From Marsupella aquatica (lineage: Eukaryota > Marchantiophyta): a stretch of 64,000 nucleotides of DNA. Shown here one piece after another: positions 1 through 10,470 of the stretch. The notes beneath the pieces are model-generated. The model made no database searches. It was not told the origin of the DNA and saw only the letters and a list, made by a program, of their open reading frames with translations. The translations under genes and the position numbers were made by a program. The stretch's first letter is position 1. Each line of letters opens with the position of its first letter. The stretch lies in the NCBI GenBank assembly GCA_973895155.1, contig OZ316898.1, positions 248,001-312,000 of the forward strand, read 5' to 3'.

Positions 1-1813
1 TAAAGGGTCCTAACCAGCGAGTGTAAAGCTTTCCTGGAAACCTACTATACCTACTGTCATAAAGTAGCACAAGATCACCGGTATGAATACTAACTACTTT
101 TAACCTTTTATCATACTGCTGCTTCTGTCTATATTCTACTCTCTCGGCTGAAATCATTCTCGCTTCCTCTAAAGCTTCTAACCTATATTCTCGCTCCTTT
201 AGGCTCTCCTCCGCTGAGGCTCTTTCCTCAATTGTAACTTGAAATGTCGGTATCTCAAGTTGCATGGGTACCAGGGCTTCTTGTCCAAAGGTTAAGAAGA
301 AGGGTGTATGACCGGTAGTGGATTTATAGGCAAGATTGTAAGCAAAAACAGCAGCAAACAATTTATCATCCCAATCGAGTTTGTTCTGAGCTACTGTCTT
401 GTTCAATATCTTTCCTATGATTCCGTTTGCTCGTTCTGTCAACCCGTTTGCCTTTGGATGGTAGGGAGTAGTAGGCCTATGTTTAACTAAATACTGCTCA
501 TTTAAACGACTAATTATATCATTCAAAAAATGGGTTCCTCTATCACTAACTAATTCTAGGGGTGCTCCATACCTGGTGAAGATCTGCTCATACATGAATC
601 TAGCCGTAGTAATTGCATCATCCTTCGTTGTTGGTCTGGCCTCTACCCATTTAGTTGCATAATCCGTAGCCAGGATTATGTACTTGTTCCGTCGAGGGTG
701 GGTCAGTGGTTTCAGAGGTCCAATGTAATCAATACCCCACTTCTCGAATGGTGCCAGAGGTAGAATAGGGTGCAGTGGATGCCTGGTGGACGCCCTTGGT
801 CCTCCCGCTCGTTGACAAGGATCGCATTGTTTGATAAACTGATAGACATCTTTGTGCAAGGTGGGCCACCAGTAACCGGCATTTAATATCTTCTTAGACG
901 TGGTTACTGGGGAAAAATGTCCTCCGGCCTCCTCTCCATGCATGGCCCATAGGACTCGTTTTACCTCTCTCTTTTCCAAACACCTTTGAATCGTGCCGTT
1001 GATTCCATGCTTGTGCAGTATGCCTTTAATGCACTGATACTGTCTGACCTTCCGCACAAAGACTGCGGCTTGCTCTCGGCTTAATCCTGGCTGTAATCTG
1101 GAAGTGCTGAGAAATTGTAAAATCTCAGGGTACCATGTACCAGCTATTTCCACAACGAATAGCTCCTCTTCGGGGAATCGATCATCGATGCAATCCGTGG
1201 CAGGTTTACCTGTGATCCTTGAAAAGAAGTCGGCATTGGCATGTAACTTTCCCGGCTTGATCCTCAGCTCATAGTCAAACTCCTGTAATAGCAAAATCCA
1301 TCTTGCTACTCTGCCTGTAAGGTCCGGCTTATTGACTGGGTACTTCAAACTTTCATGATCAATATGAAAGATTACCTTGTACCCTAGTAAATAATGTCTA
1401 AACTTTTTACAAGAATAAATGACTCCTAATGCTTCTCTTTCCGTGGTAGAGTAGTTCCGTTCGGCATCGGCAAGCTGACGGCTTGCGAAGTATATGGGAT
1501 GGTCCCTTCCTTTCTCATCCAACTGACTTAGTACTGAGCCAATACAGAAGCCCGAGACATCTACAAAAACATGAAAATCTTTGTTCCAGTCCGGTGCTAT
1601 CATGACTGGGGCCTCTACTAACATCTGCTTCAATTCTACCACCGCTGTGACTCGTTCGGGTGTGGGTTCGAAGTCTGCTCCTGCCTTGAGCATATTGGTT
1701 AATGGTAAAGCTAGCTTGGCAAAATCCTTGATGAACCGGCGATAGTAACCAATGCATCCCAAGAAGGATCTTACATCCTTTATGTTCTTAGGTTGCATGA
1801 TATCTAGCCATAC
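1..1813 (-). pseudogene. pol: Element A pol, 3' part: RNase H and integrase, split by element B and truncated by the window edge
   Basis: Translated on the minus strand this is an open frame from the insertion point to base 1. In order it shows the end of the RT connection (FLGCIGYYRRFI), an RNase H domain (VFVDVSGFCIGSVLSQ, TEREAL, HIDHESLKY), the integrase zinc region (H-rich GGHF followed by CDPCQR), the integrase core (WGIDYIGP, LVSDRGTHFL, KANGLTERANGI, giving the DDE triad) and the beginning of the GPY/F-type C-terminal module (FPGKLYTRWLGPF). It continues in frame with the RT part at 15362-16644 once the inserted element and one copy of the 5-bp duplication are discounted. I saw no stop or frameshift in this part, so the element was probably coding-competent before it was split. 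Confidence 0.88.
1809..1813. repeat. Target-site duplication CATAC, left copy, of element B
   Basis: The five bases before the left LTR of element B are CATAC and the five bases after its right LTR (15362-15366) are also CATAC. A perfect 5-bp duplication is the normal trace of a gypsy integrase and fixes both ends of the inserted element. Confidence 0.95.
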
Positions 1814-3203
1814 TGTGGTATGGGTGTCCCTGCAATTTTTTCTGGAAACTTGTTTATTTTTAGCATATCACAAGATTTACTTACACTTTAGACACCTTCC
1901 GGCCAACATTTACTTGTTCTGGACACTTATAGAAATATTTGACATCTCCGGCTTTCCTGACGATTCCTAGTGTACTTTGCCCGACGCTGTGACCAGCGCC
2001 CGTTTCTTTTACTCAAGACGCTGCGGAAGCGTCCAACCTCCTCATGACGCTTTTGGCAGTGCCCGACCGCCACCAAGACTCTATGAGGATTTCGACCGAC
2101 GCTGTGGAAAGCGTCAGCTTCAACACACGACGCTGTGAGCAGCGTCCACCCTAGTATTGACGCTGTGAGCAGTGTGAGCAGCGTCCGTTGGTTTTACTTA
2201 AGACGCTTCTAGCAGCGTCCAGATTCTCCCGACGCTTCTAGCAGCGTCCGCTCAACACTTAGTTTTTGAAGTAGATTACTAGTAAAGTAGTATTCTACCA
2301 CCCTTGTTGAAGTACTTATGCTGTGCTTCTCCCTTGTTTAGTTTTAAGCTTGGAAAGGCACGACTGTTCTTACCTCCTCCATTTTAGGATTCCAGCACTT
2401 ATAAGACAGAGTAGAATGCTCATTTGAAGTAGAGAGAAATAGAGTTAATACTGTATTCAGAATTGAGTCTTCTGAATAGTTTTCTCCTCCTTCCATTGTA
2501 ACAAGGCATGCTGTGAGTGTTTTGTATGGAAGTAAAGCTATATTGATTGAAGTTAAGATTGAATTCAAGAGATTCCTGTGGTGATTGAATTCAGTTGCAG
2601 ATTTCTGAAACTCGTATTGAATTCACTGCTAGGCTTGCTTGCAGAGTCGGGATTCGCTAGCCAATTCAAGAATAGTTAATGATAAATGAGAAGTAAATTC
2701 TGATTCTCAGAGTAGTTAGTACTGTTGCTTTGATTCTGGAATATGGTTTAGAGTTTGACTGAATTGCGTATCGCTGATGTCAAACCATGTTGACGGCATT
2801 TTAAATCATATCATTCATTTGCAATCAGAAAGCTTCTGCTTCATCAGATTGAGAATTCCATTATCATTAACCTTTGTGTTTTGAAGAGTGAGATGGATGA
2901 ATTATGAGATAGATTTCATGTCTATACTGAGCCCAAATCCTTTCTGAAGGAGTGGCAATAGCAGTTTGTAGTCTCTAAATCCTTACTCATTTCTTCTCTA
3001 ATTCATAAATCAGAAGTTCAGTTACTTTGTTGTTTGTTTATTCGATTTTTTTATTGAGAAGTGAAGTCAACATAGAGCTCAAGACTCTAAATCACTCGGA
3101 GTGATAAAAGTTATACAATTCATTCTGAAATCTGTTCTTAAAGGGATCGAAACCCTGGTTTTAGGTGAGGAGAGTCACTTTTGATACTTAGCACTATACG
3201 ACA
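1814..3203 (+). repeat. Element B 5' LTR
   Basis: Starts TGTGGTATGG and ends TATACGACA, 1390 bp, repeated at 13972-15361. A TATA-like TTATAAGA lies near 2398-2405 and could be the promoter core. The segment from about 1981 to 2252 carries a run of short palindromes built on GACGCT...AGCGTC, listed separately. No ORF of note is visible inside. Confidence 0.95.
1981..2252. repeat. Array of about eight GACGCT...AGCGTC palindromes in the B 5' LTR
   Basis: Units begin near 1983, 2016, 2045, 2097, 2128, 2159, 2201 and 2230. The best examples fit GACGCTGTGAGCAGCGTCC or GACGCTTCTAGCAGCGTCC: a 6-bp arm, 5-7 bp loop and complementary arm, so each can form a small hairpin on either strand. Spacing is about 30 bp. 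The GC-rich units stand out in otherwise AT-rich sequence. The right LTR has the same array at 14139-14410. Function unknown; protein binding sites, RNA hairpins or remnants of a tiny mobile repeat are all possible. Confidence 0.85.
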
Positions 3204-3209
3204 TCTTTT

Positions 3210-3227
3210 TGGCGCCGCTGCCGGGGA
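3210..3227 (+). promoter_or_regulatory. Element B primer binding site, tRNA-Asp type
   Basis: TGGCGCCGCTGCCGGGGA begins six bases after the LTR end. From memory of plant tRNA-Asp(GUC), whose 3' end reads CCCCGGCAACGGCGCCA, the match is complete except one base. Athila-group elements use the same primer. Confidence 0.85.
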
Positions 3228-4421
3228 ACGAATTTAAGATTGAATTGACGTACAGGCAGTGTATGCCAGAAGGAGCTAGACGGGAGAGGAATTCACGTTC
3301 TACTATAATTGTGAAGATGCGTCATCACTCCAGTTAAAAAGATGAAGAGCTTCCATTTCGAGGTGATGCCGTACTCTATCCAAAGCGCCCCGGAAGCTCT
3401 CTTAAGAGTATTGGAAAAATTTGTGGTGCCAAACTTAAGAGAAGAAACCGCCCTCCCACCAGAAAAGGCCTCACAGAGAGGAGCTGTTGCTCGTCAAGTT
3501 GCTTTGGAGATAGTCGAAGACACCAAAGACACTTTGAGTGACAAGTGAAGTTATTCTAACGTTGCTCGGGACGTATGATTTGTAAAATTGTCCAACCATC
3601 CTGGTTCGTGTGACCGATGCCACCTATCCGATCTTTGGGAACATTAAGAATTAGGAATTTGAGGAATCGTTATGTTAATTCTTGGGTTCTGAGCCTGAGA
3701 GGGAGGAATGGCATACATTGGTTAACTATCACCTGGTGGGAAGATGAAAGTTTGCATTTAGTAATATTAAGGCTGAATGGTAGGATCACACAGGAGTGAT
3801 ATTTAGTCATTTCCATTCGGGAGTTAGCGGAAAGAATCATGCACCAGGAATTGCGTAGAAGATTAGGAAGGAGTTAGACGTCTGATTAGTAGGATGGCCT
3901 AGTGTAGCGTACCATGTGGTAAAGAAATTTCAGGGTGAAGGAAGTCGGAGATTATGGGGAACGCCCGGTTCCAGTAATCGCCACCGTAAAGGAGATAAGG
4001 AAGGACGCCGCGAAGAGCGTCCAATGCGATTCGTCCCAGAAGATTCCGCAAGTCAGGACGCTTCGAGTAGCGTCCGATCCCAGTGGACGCTGTGAGCAGC
4101 GTCCGGTGGAATCTGTGACGAACCAACGTGCGCGACGCTTCTGGTGTGCCTTTCCGCGTCTCAACCTGAAGGACGCACCAGAGAAAACGAGGTTTTAGAA
4201 TCTCGGCTGGTCACTGAAGGGAAGTATTAGCTACGGGATAGCAAGGGGGAGGAATCATGCAAGGGATGTTGAACGACGCTACGGGAAGTCACTTTGAGGA
4301 AGCAGGTTCATATCTCCCGGAGTGGGGTGATAACGTCGCACCTAAATGGTGACTCCTTGCATAAAGACTCCTGAGGAGCGGGTCTGGTGTCTCAAAATCA
4401 CCCGTGCTTGGAGAATGAGGA
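3228..4421 (+). other. Element B untranslated leader, 1.2 kb, with small ORFs and palindromes
   Basis: Between the primer site and the gag ATG are small ORFs (3342-3548, 68 codons; 3617-3799; 3935-4198) with no recognisable domain. I treat them as leader uORFs, not genes, though the first starts near the position expected for a packaging leader. The part from about 4003 to 4160 carries more GGACGCT-type palindromes: units near 4003, 4056 and 4083 and a degenerate one near 4132. Confidence 0.5.
4003..4160. repeat. GGACGC...GCGTCC palindromes in the B leader
   Basis: Three clear 20-bp units (about 4003-4022, 4056-4075 and 4083-4103) and a degenerate one near 4132 repeat the LTR motif. The unit GGACGCTGTGAGCAGCGTCC at 4083 is the cleanest consensus copy in the window. 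They lie in the genomic RNA leader, where packaging and dimerisation signals of retroelements usually reside. Confidence 0.8.
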
Positions 4422-7400
4422 ATGTCTGAGGGAGATCCACCGAATAAAAGAAAACCTACCAAGACCTCCAGTAATTCGGATGCTGCAAAATTAGTAGTGA
4501 CCCCTCGCACATTGTTACCCGAATTCCAGTCACCAGGAGCACCTGCACCGGGTAGTGTGTGGAAACAAGTGGGATCTATTCAAGAGGCAAGTGGCTCTTT
4601 GGAAAGGCCCACGTCGACCCGACCCCTGTTTGTAAATCTTCGTTCAGGTCCAAAACTTATTGGTTCTCAAAAGACCAAGCTCCGCCAGCAGATAGTACGT
4701 TCGGTGAACCAAATTGACTCTGGTGTGGATAGTACCACTGAGAGGGCCTTATCTCATACCGAAGGAAGAAATTTGGGTTTGCCCGAGAATACAGTTGCAG
4801 AATCGCTGGCCCAAGATAATTCTGTCGATCTTTCACAATTGGATAATCCAGAACCACTGAGTGAAGCCGGTGGTTCGTCTTCTAGTGAGACAAGCAGCAG
4901 TTCAGGCTTGGGCAGCCCAAACCCATTTGCTACCCGATCAGCTCTTCCTTTCGTTACCCTCCTAGCTCCAACCACGATGGCTCGAAATAATGTGAGGTAC
5001 GACCGGTTCTTCGGTACTTCCAAGGAGGATGCAGAGGTGTATTTGAAAGAATTTGAAGCTGCAGCTGCATCCAATGGACAGAGTCAAGACGCTGAAAAAG
5101 CCAATCTGTTTGGTGGTCTAATGAAAAAGGGTGCTCAGAAATGGTATGACCGTTTTCCGGACAAGCAGGATTGGGGGAAATTGAAGGCTGCTTTCTTGGC
5201 CAAATATAAAGAAGAAGGAGCAGCTGCGCGTGCCTTTGCCCGAATCTCACATCTGCACATGAAGAAACATGGGTCTGTGAGGAAATATGCCGACAAATTA
5301 TTGGATTTGGTAGATCAATATAATCCAGCTACCTCGAAATCTACTATCAAGGACTGGTTTATTAACGGTTTACCCTCCAGGATTGCTCGTTACGTGAGAC
5401 GAGAAGGTGGCACCACTTTGGAAGAAGTACAAGAGGCAGCCCAGAAGTACGTAGACTCGGAGATTTCAGAGAGAAAACGAGTTAAGAAGGACCTGAAGAA
5501 AGACAAAAGAAAGAAGAAGAAAACGTCCAGGTCTAAATCTGACTCGGAGACGGAATCAAGTGAAAGTAGCACTAGTGAGGAGGACGAGAGTACAAATTCG
5601 AGCACTAGTGATAGTTCAAGCTCAAGTTCCGACTCAGAATCCGTTGCTCCTAAAAAGAAGAAATCCTCTGTAAAAGGGAATAATAAAGTTCCCAACCAGA
5701 AGAAGATGGATCGCATGATGGAAGAACTCTCTGGCCAATTGTCCAAGTTGAATGTCAATATCGCCGCGGTAAAACCAGTACGAAGGTTGCCTGCTCCCAT
5801 GAGAATGAACGTATGGTGCACCCGATGCAGTCAGCAGGGCCATTACCCGAACGAGTGCCCCACATTACGAACCCCGGTGAATTATGTAGATGGTCAAGAA
5901 GAGGCTGAGGAGTATGAGTACGATCCCACGTATACCGTCCAAACAGCACCCCCTGGACAGTATTTCCCACCACCTCCTGCTTCCAGACCGACTTGGGGAC
6001 CACCTAAGCCCACTTTCAATAAACCAACGTCAAGACCACCCATGGGACCCCCGGGAGGATACCCACCACGAGGAATGCCGCGTCAAAAAGGGGCTTGTTG
6101 GAATTGTGGCCAACCTGATCATTATTCACCCCAGTGCCCTTATCCCAAACAGGAGGTGGGGTATACACCTGTCTGTGGGAACTGTGGAAAAGAAGGACAC
6201 TTACCGGTGGAATGCCCGAATCCGGCTAAGCCTAGGCTGATGGTTCGATTTGCTCAAGAGCCAGTTAAAGAAGCAAGTCGACCTGAAGCCAAGATTCGGA
6301 TGATTTATTCTGAAGAGATGGAGCAATGCAGCTTCATTCAACATATGGATGTAAATCGGGTGGAATTAAAGCCAGATTCACTTTTTCATCAACCAGTATC
6401 CGGGGTGGTGCCTGATGTCTTGGTAAGTCATTTAGTGAAACCTGAAGTAGTTGGTATGCCGAATGATCGAGTTCAGAATCGGGATAAAGTTCTGACTAAT
6501 ATTTACGCAACTACTCGTTCGAAGAAAAAGGAGACCAAGAAGCACGAGCATCAGAAGGTCGCGAAAGCTCCCAAGGATGAAGGGCGCAAGCCATGTAAGG
6601 AAGGCCTCGACAAAGAAGACGACCCTGCTTATGACCGATATGACCCAAAATACTTCTTGCCCGACATCTCTTTGGAAGTGAAAGACCATCTGGAAGAGCT
6701 AGTTAAGGAGCAAGTGCAATCTCCTAACCCACCAGTAGTAGTCAAAGCTAAAGAGCCACTGAAAAATCCAGGTTATGATATTGTTGAAGATGTCAAGAAT
6801 CATCCTGCACATATCACCATTGGGGAATTATTACAGGACAATCCGGTTTATAGGCGACAGCTGAGGAGCCTCCTTGCAGGAAAACGGAGGAAGAAGAAGT
6901 TACCTTCTGTGGATGTGCTACGAACAGAGTGGGAGGACAAAGGACCGATGGAAATTGAGGTTCAAATCCAGGGGTGTGTCATTCGGAGAGTTCCTGTGGA
7001 TGGAGGAGCCAGCGTTAATCTGATTACACAGTCAGCAGCATTTAATTTGGGTTTCACTAAGTTTGAGCCCACTCCCAAGATTTTGCGCATGGCGGATCAG
7101 TCTCGTGTGGTACCCATAGGGAAGCTGACCAGAGTAGAAACTTTGATTGCTGGTGTCCCTTTTCTGTTGGATTATGTGGTTATTAATCCGGAAATACCAT
7201 CCAGCTTTCCTGTTTTGTTAGGCCGACCATGGTTGTATAAGGCTCAAGTTCAGGTTAATTGGCAATCTCAAGAGCTTTCATTTGGGAAGCCTAAGGTGAC
7301 TGTTAGTTGGGTTCCGGAACCACATTTTGGAGAAACACAAACAGATGATGGGTACACCTCGGATTTTTCGACCTCTTCGCTAGTCCTGCAGCCATTGGAA

Positions 7401-7475
7401 TTTGAACTGGAGGAAGTTCGTTACTTGGAAGTTTATCTGTCTGATGCTCCCATAAAACCAACTAGGCCCTCCTGA
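4422..7475 (+). CDS. gag: Element B Gag-protease polyprotein, 1017 aa
   Basis: Builds the virus-like particle and supplies the protease that processes it. Residues 1-185 are low complexity. Residues about 188-350 match the plant retrotransposon Gag capsid family (motif around KWYDRFP). Residues about 355-420 are Lys/Ser/Glu rich, probably disordered. Three CCHC zinc knuckles follow: CTRCSQQGHYPNEC near 465, CWNCGQPDHYSPQC near 557 and CGNCGKEGHLPVEC near 583. A retropepsin domain carries its catalytic motif VPVDGGASVN near residue 858 and the later VLLGRPWL. The frame ends at a TGA (7473-7475) and stays open into pol, so Gag-Pro-Pol could be made by readthrough. The ATG at 4422 is the first in frame before the Gag domain. 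Confidence 0.93.
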   Translation: MSEGDPPNKRKPTKTSSNSDAAKLVVTPRTLLPEFQSPGAPAPGSVWKQVGSIQEASGSLERPTSTRPLFVNLRSGPKLIGSQKTKLRQQIVRSVNQIDSGVDSTTERALSHTEGRNLGLPENTVAESLAQDNSVDLSQLDNPEPLSEAGGSSSSETSSSSGLGSPNPFATRSALPFVTLLAPTTMARNNVRYDRFFGTSKEDAEVYLKEFEAAAASNGQSQDAEKANLFGGLMKKGAQKWYDRFPDKQDWGKLKAAFLAKYKEEGAAARAFARISHLHMKKHGSVRKYADKLLDLVDQYNPATSKSTIKDWFINGLPSRIARYVRREGGTTLEEVQEAAQKYVDSEISERKRVKKDLKKDKRKKKKTSRSKSDSETESSESSTSEEDESTNSSTSDSSSSSSDSESVAPKKKKSSVKGNNKVPNQKKMDRMMEELSGQLSKLNVNIAAVKPVRRLPAPMRMNVWCTRCSQQGHYPNECPTLRTPVNYVDGQEEAEEYEYDPTYTVQTAPPGQYFPPPPASRPTWGPPKPTFNKPTSRPPMGPPGGYPPRGMPRQKGACWNCGQPDHYSPQCPYPKQEVGYTPVCGNCGKEGHLPVECPNPAKPRLMVRFAQEPVKEASRPEAKIRMIYSEEMEQCSFIQHMDVNRVELKPDSLFHQPVSGVVPDVLVSHLVKPEVVGMPNDRVQNRDKVLTNIYATTRSKKKETKKHEHQKVAKAPKDEGRKPCKEGLDKEDDPAYDRYDPKYFLPDISLEVKDHLEELVKEQVQSPNPPVVVKAKEPLKNPGYDIVEDVKNHPAHITIGELLQDNPVYRRQLRSLLAGKRRKKKLPSVDVLRTEWEDKGPMEIEVQIQGCVIRRVPVDGGASVNLITQSAAFNLGFTKFEPTPKILRMADQSRVVPIGKLTRVETLIAGVPFLLDYVVINPEIPSSFPVLLGRPWLYKAQVQVNWQSQELSFGKPKVTVSWVPEPHFGETQTDDGYTSDFSTSSLVLQPLEFELEEVRYLEVYLSDAPIKPTRPS

Positions 7476-7481
7476 CAATTA
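7473..7481 (+). promoter_or_regulatory. Probable stop-codon readthrough site, TGA CAA TTA, between gag-pro and pol
   Basis: Gag-protease and pol are in the same frame and only this TGA separates them; the next codons are CAA TTA. Stop followed by CARYYA is the known type I readthrough context of tobacco mosaic virus (UAG CAA UUA). Position, frame and context together suggest programmed readthrough. It has not been tested here. Confidence 0.75.
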
Positions 7482-10448
7482 ACTTCATCATCGGAAGTGG
7501 GCCCAGCAGCAGACGAACCTCCTAATACTGAGGCTAATAGGGATTTACACCATGATATGGGAGTGTCAGCTACCCTTGAGCCATTTGCACCAGAAGTATC
7601 CAAACTTGGACTTCAGCCGGCAAACCTCACGGATGGAATTGTGGATCCAAAAGCTTGTCAGAAAATCGAAATTGAGCCAGGCAAGTTTTTGAATATTGGT
7701 AAGCATATCGAAGGAGAGCTACGGGAACAGTATATCAGTTTATTAACCCAGTATAAAGATGTCTTTGCCTGGAGTCATTCTGATTTAAAAGGTATCCATC
7801 CACATTTGGGTGAACATCGTATTGACCTTATGGAAGGAGCAGTACCTGTCCGACAGAGACAGTACCGTTTGAATCCCAAATATTCCATCCTGGTTAAAGA
7901 TGAGTTGGACAAGCTCACGACTGCTGGATTTATCTACCCGGTCTTGAGTAGTGAATGGGTCTCACCAATTGTCATTGTCCCCAAAAAGCCGGGACCCGAT
8001 GGTAAAACGAAAATTCGCGTTTGTCAAGACTTCCGGAAGTTGAATGCTGCCACTCGGAAAGATCATTATCCTTTGCCATTTATTGATCTGGTACTTGATT
8101 CAGTGGCCTTGCATGAGTTATACAGTTTTTTAGATGGGTACTCTGGTTATAACCAGGTGTCCATTCGGAAGGAGGATCGCGACAAGACTACGTTCACCAC
8201 CGACTGGGGTACATATGCATTTACCATGATGCCTTTTGGGCTGTGTAATGCCCCGGGTACTTTTCAGCGCATTATGATGATTATTTTTCAAGAATATTTG
8301 CGGCATTTCATGGAGATTTTTATTGACGACTTTTGTGTTTACGGCTCAGCGGCTGAACACCTCGTCCATTTGGAGAAGACATTTCAGAAGTGTAGAGAGG
8401 CTCAGTTGTGTCTTCATCCAGAAAAGTGCTTTATTGGTATGAAGGAGGGAATTTTGTTAGGCCATGTTATTTCACAACGCGGCATTGAGGTTGATACAGA
8501 GAAGGTTAGAGTAATTATGGAGTTGCAACCACCGACCGATTTAAAGCAGCTTCATGCTTTTCTGGGACATGTGGGGTATTATCGTCGGTTCATTTATAAA
8601 CATGCTAATATTGCCTTACCCTTAACCCAACTGTTAAAAAGTGATGTGGAATATACATGGAATGAGGAGCGGCAGCAAGCATTCCAGTTGCTCAAGGATC
8701 GGTTAATCTCTGCACCTATTTTGTCACCCCCAGATTGGACTAAGAAGTTTCATGTCTTCATTGACTCTTCTGCGTTCTGCATTGGAGCTAATCTCAGTCA
8801 GAAGGATGTGGAAAACCGTGACCATCCAATTTACTATGCCAGCCGCCAAATGAGTGCAGCCGAGAAAAACTACTCCGTCACTGAACGGGAAGCTTTGGCC
8901 ATCGTCTTTGCGTGTAAGAAATTTCGTCACTATTTGTTGGGGTATCAGGTTACTTTTCACACTGATCATAATTCCTTAAAATATTTGGTTAACCAAGTGG
9001 ATCTCTCAGGACGAGTAGCCCGCTGGGTTTTACTACTCCAAGAATTTGATTATGAAGTTCATGTCCGACCTGGCAAACATCATGAGAATGCAGACTTCCT
9101 ATCTCGGTTACCTGGTCCGGAGAATCAGCATAATCTCTCCGATGAATTTCCTGACGAGCATTTGTGGCACATTGAAGGGGAGTCTTCTCGATATTTTAAT
9201 ATTGTGCACATGCTGCTTCATGGAACGTTCCCTGAAGGCTTTAATGCGGAAGAACGAGCTGTCTTTGCTCATAAGGTGGGTCCCTATACCATTATTCGGG
9301 GCACTTTGTTTAAACAAGGTCCTGATCAACAATTGCGACGTTGTCTAGAGGATAGGGAACTTCCCCAAGTAATTGAAGCTTTACATTCAGGAGAAACCGG
9401 TGGGCATTATGCTGTGAATACCACAGTTAAGAAAATTTTGGATGCTGGATACTGGTGGCCTACTATGCATCGAGATACTTACAATTTTATTAAGACCTGT
9501 GATCCCTGTCAAAGGATCGGGAAGCCCACTGCTAGTTCCAAATGGCCTCTTACGCCTATCCTTCCGTTGGCACCATTTGAGAAATGGGGGATTGATTTTA
9601 TTGGCCCAATTTCTCCAGCAGCTCGGAAAAGCCGAAGCAAATATATTATTCTGGCCACTGATTATGCCACCAAATGGGTAGAGGCGAAAGCTACTCGCAA
9701 GAATGATGCTATAACCGCAGCTGCATTTCTCTTTGAGCACATTATCACCCGGTTTGGTTGTCCTTTGGAGTTGGTAAGCGATAGGGGTTTGCATTTTCTT
9801 AACTCAACTATTGAGTTAATCACTGACCTTTATCTTATCAAGCATCGCAAAACTACTCCTTACAACCCCCGAGCTAATGGCTTAACCGAGAGAGCTAATG
9901 GCATTATGGGCAAGATTCTGAATAAAATGGTAGAATCTCACAAGACAGATTGGGATGTGAAGCTCCATTCTGCATTATGGGCTTACCGCACCGCTGAGAA
10001 GATTACAACTCTTCACACCCCCTTCTATCTGACCTATGGCCTGAATAGTATTATTCCAATAGAATTTTCGTTACCAACGGAACGTATCTTGGTACCACAC
10101 CGACTCTCTCCTTCAGATAGTCTCTCACATCGGTTTTCCAATATTGTTAAATTAGAAGAAGTTAGACTTTTAGCATTAGACCATACAGTCACCATTCAGA
10201 ACCAGCGTAAACTTGCTTATGATAAGAAGCTGCGCGTAGTGCAGTTAGATGTTGGTGATTTAGCATTAGTCTTTGATTCTCGTTATATGCTATTTCCTGG
10301 GAAACTTCATACTCATTGGATTGGTCCTTACCGAGTTACACACATCTGGGATAATGGTTCAGTTTCATTGACTACCTTAGATGGTCACCCACTTAACACT
10401 AGAATCAATGGGTTTAGGATTAAATGGTACTATGAGTCTTCCATTTAG
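7476..10448 (+). CDS. pol: Element B Pol: reverse transcriptase, RNase H, integrase
   Basis: Open from the TGA at 7473 to TAG at 10446; there is no strong ATG at the start, which fits expression by readthrough from gag. After an acidic linker the polymerase shows RVCQDFRKLN, YSFLDGYSGYNQ, MPFGLCNAPGTFQR and the catalytic FIDDF. RNase H follows (FIDSSAFCIGANLS, TEREALAIV, HTDHNSLKYL). Integrase has the HHCC zinc region (HSGETGGHY ... CDPCQR), the DDE core (WGIDFIGP, LVSDRGLHFL, ANGLTERANGI) and a GPY/F module (FPGKLHTHWIGPYRV) near the end. All catalytic positions I checked are present, so the protein looks functional. Usual length for this family without the protease. Confidence 0.93.
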   Translation, partial: QLTSSSEVGPAADEPPNTEANRDLHHDMGVSATLEPFAPEVSKLGLQPANLTDGIVDPKACQKIEIEPGKFLNIGKHIEGELREQYISLLTQYKDVFAWSHSDLKGIHPHLGEHRIDLMEGAVPVRQRQYRLNPKYSILVKDELDKLTTAGFIYPVLSSEWVSPIVIVPKKPGPDGKTKIRVCQDFRKLNAATRKDHYPLPFIDLVLDSVALHELYSFLDGYSGYNQVSIRKEDRDKTTFTTDWGTYAFTMMPFGLCNAPGTFQRIMMIIFQEYLRHFMEIFIDDFCVYGSAAEHLVHLEKTFQKCREAQLCLHPEKCFIGMKEGILLGHVISQRGIEVDTEKVRVIMELQPPTDLKQLHAFLGHVGYYRRFIYKHANIALPLTQLLKSDVEYTWNEERQQAFQLLKDRLISAPILSPPDWTKKFHVFIDSSAFCIGANLSQKDVENRDHPIYYASRQMSAAEKNYSVTEREALAIVFACKKFRHYLLGYQVTFHTDHNSLKYLVNQVDLSGRVARWVLLLQEFDYEVHVRPGKHHENADFLSRLPGPENQHNLSDEFPDEHLWHIEGESSRYFNIVHMLLHGTFPEGFNAEERAVFAHKVGPYTIIRGTLFKQGPDQQLRRCLEDRELPQVIEALHSGETGGHYAVNTTVKKILDAGYWWPTMHRDTYNFIKTCDPCQRIGKPTASSKWPLTPILPLAPFEKWGIDFIGPISPAARKSRSKYIILATDYATKWVEAKATRKNDAITAAAFLFEHIITRFGCPLELVSDRGLHFLNSTIELITDLYLIKHRKTTPYNPRANGLTERANGIMGKILNKMVESHKTDWDVKLHSALWAYRTAEKITTLHTPFYLTYGLNSIIPIEFSLPTERILVPHRLSPSDSLSHRFSNIVKLEEVRLLALDHTVTIQNQRKLAYDKKLRVVQLDVGDLALVFDSRYMLFPGKLHTHWIGPYRVTHIWDNGSVSLTTLDGHPLNTRINGFRIKWYYESSI

Positions 10449-10470
10449 AATTCCACCTGGGACAGGTTGC

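Noticed and set aside
1981-2252. CRISPR-like array
   Set aside because: The repeated units are short palindromes with irregular spacing and no unique spacers, in a plant retrotransposon LTR.
5390-5821. Minus-strand ORF of 143 codons rich in Leu/Ser/Phe
   Set aside because: Reverse shadow of the Ser/Lys/Glu-rich tract of element B Gag. Similar shadows at 18541-18840, 49882-50232 and 55679-56038.
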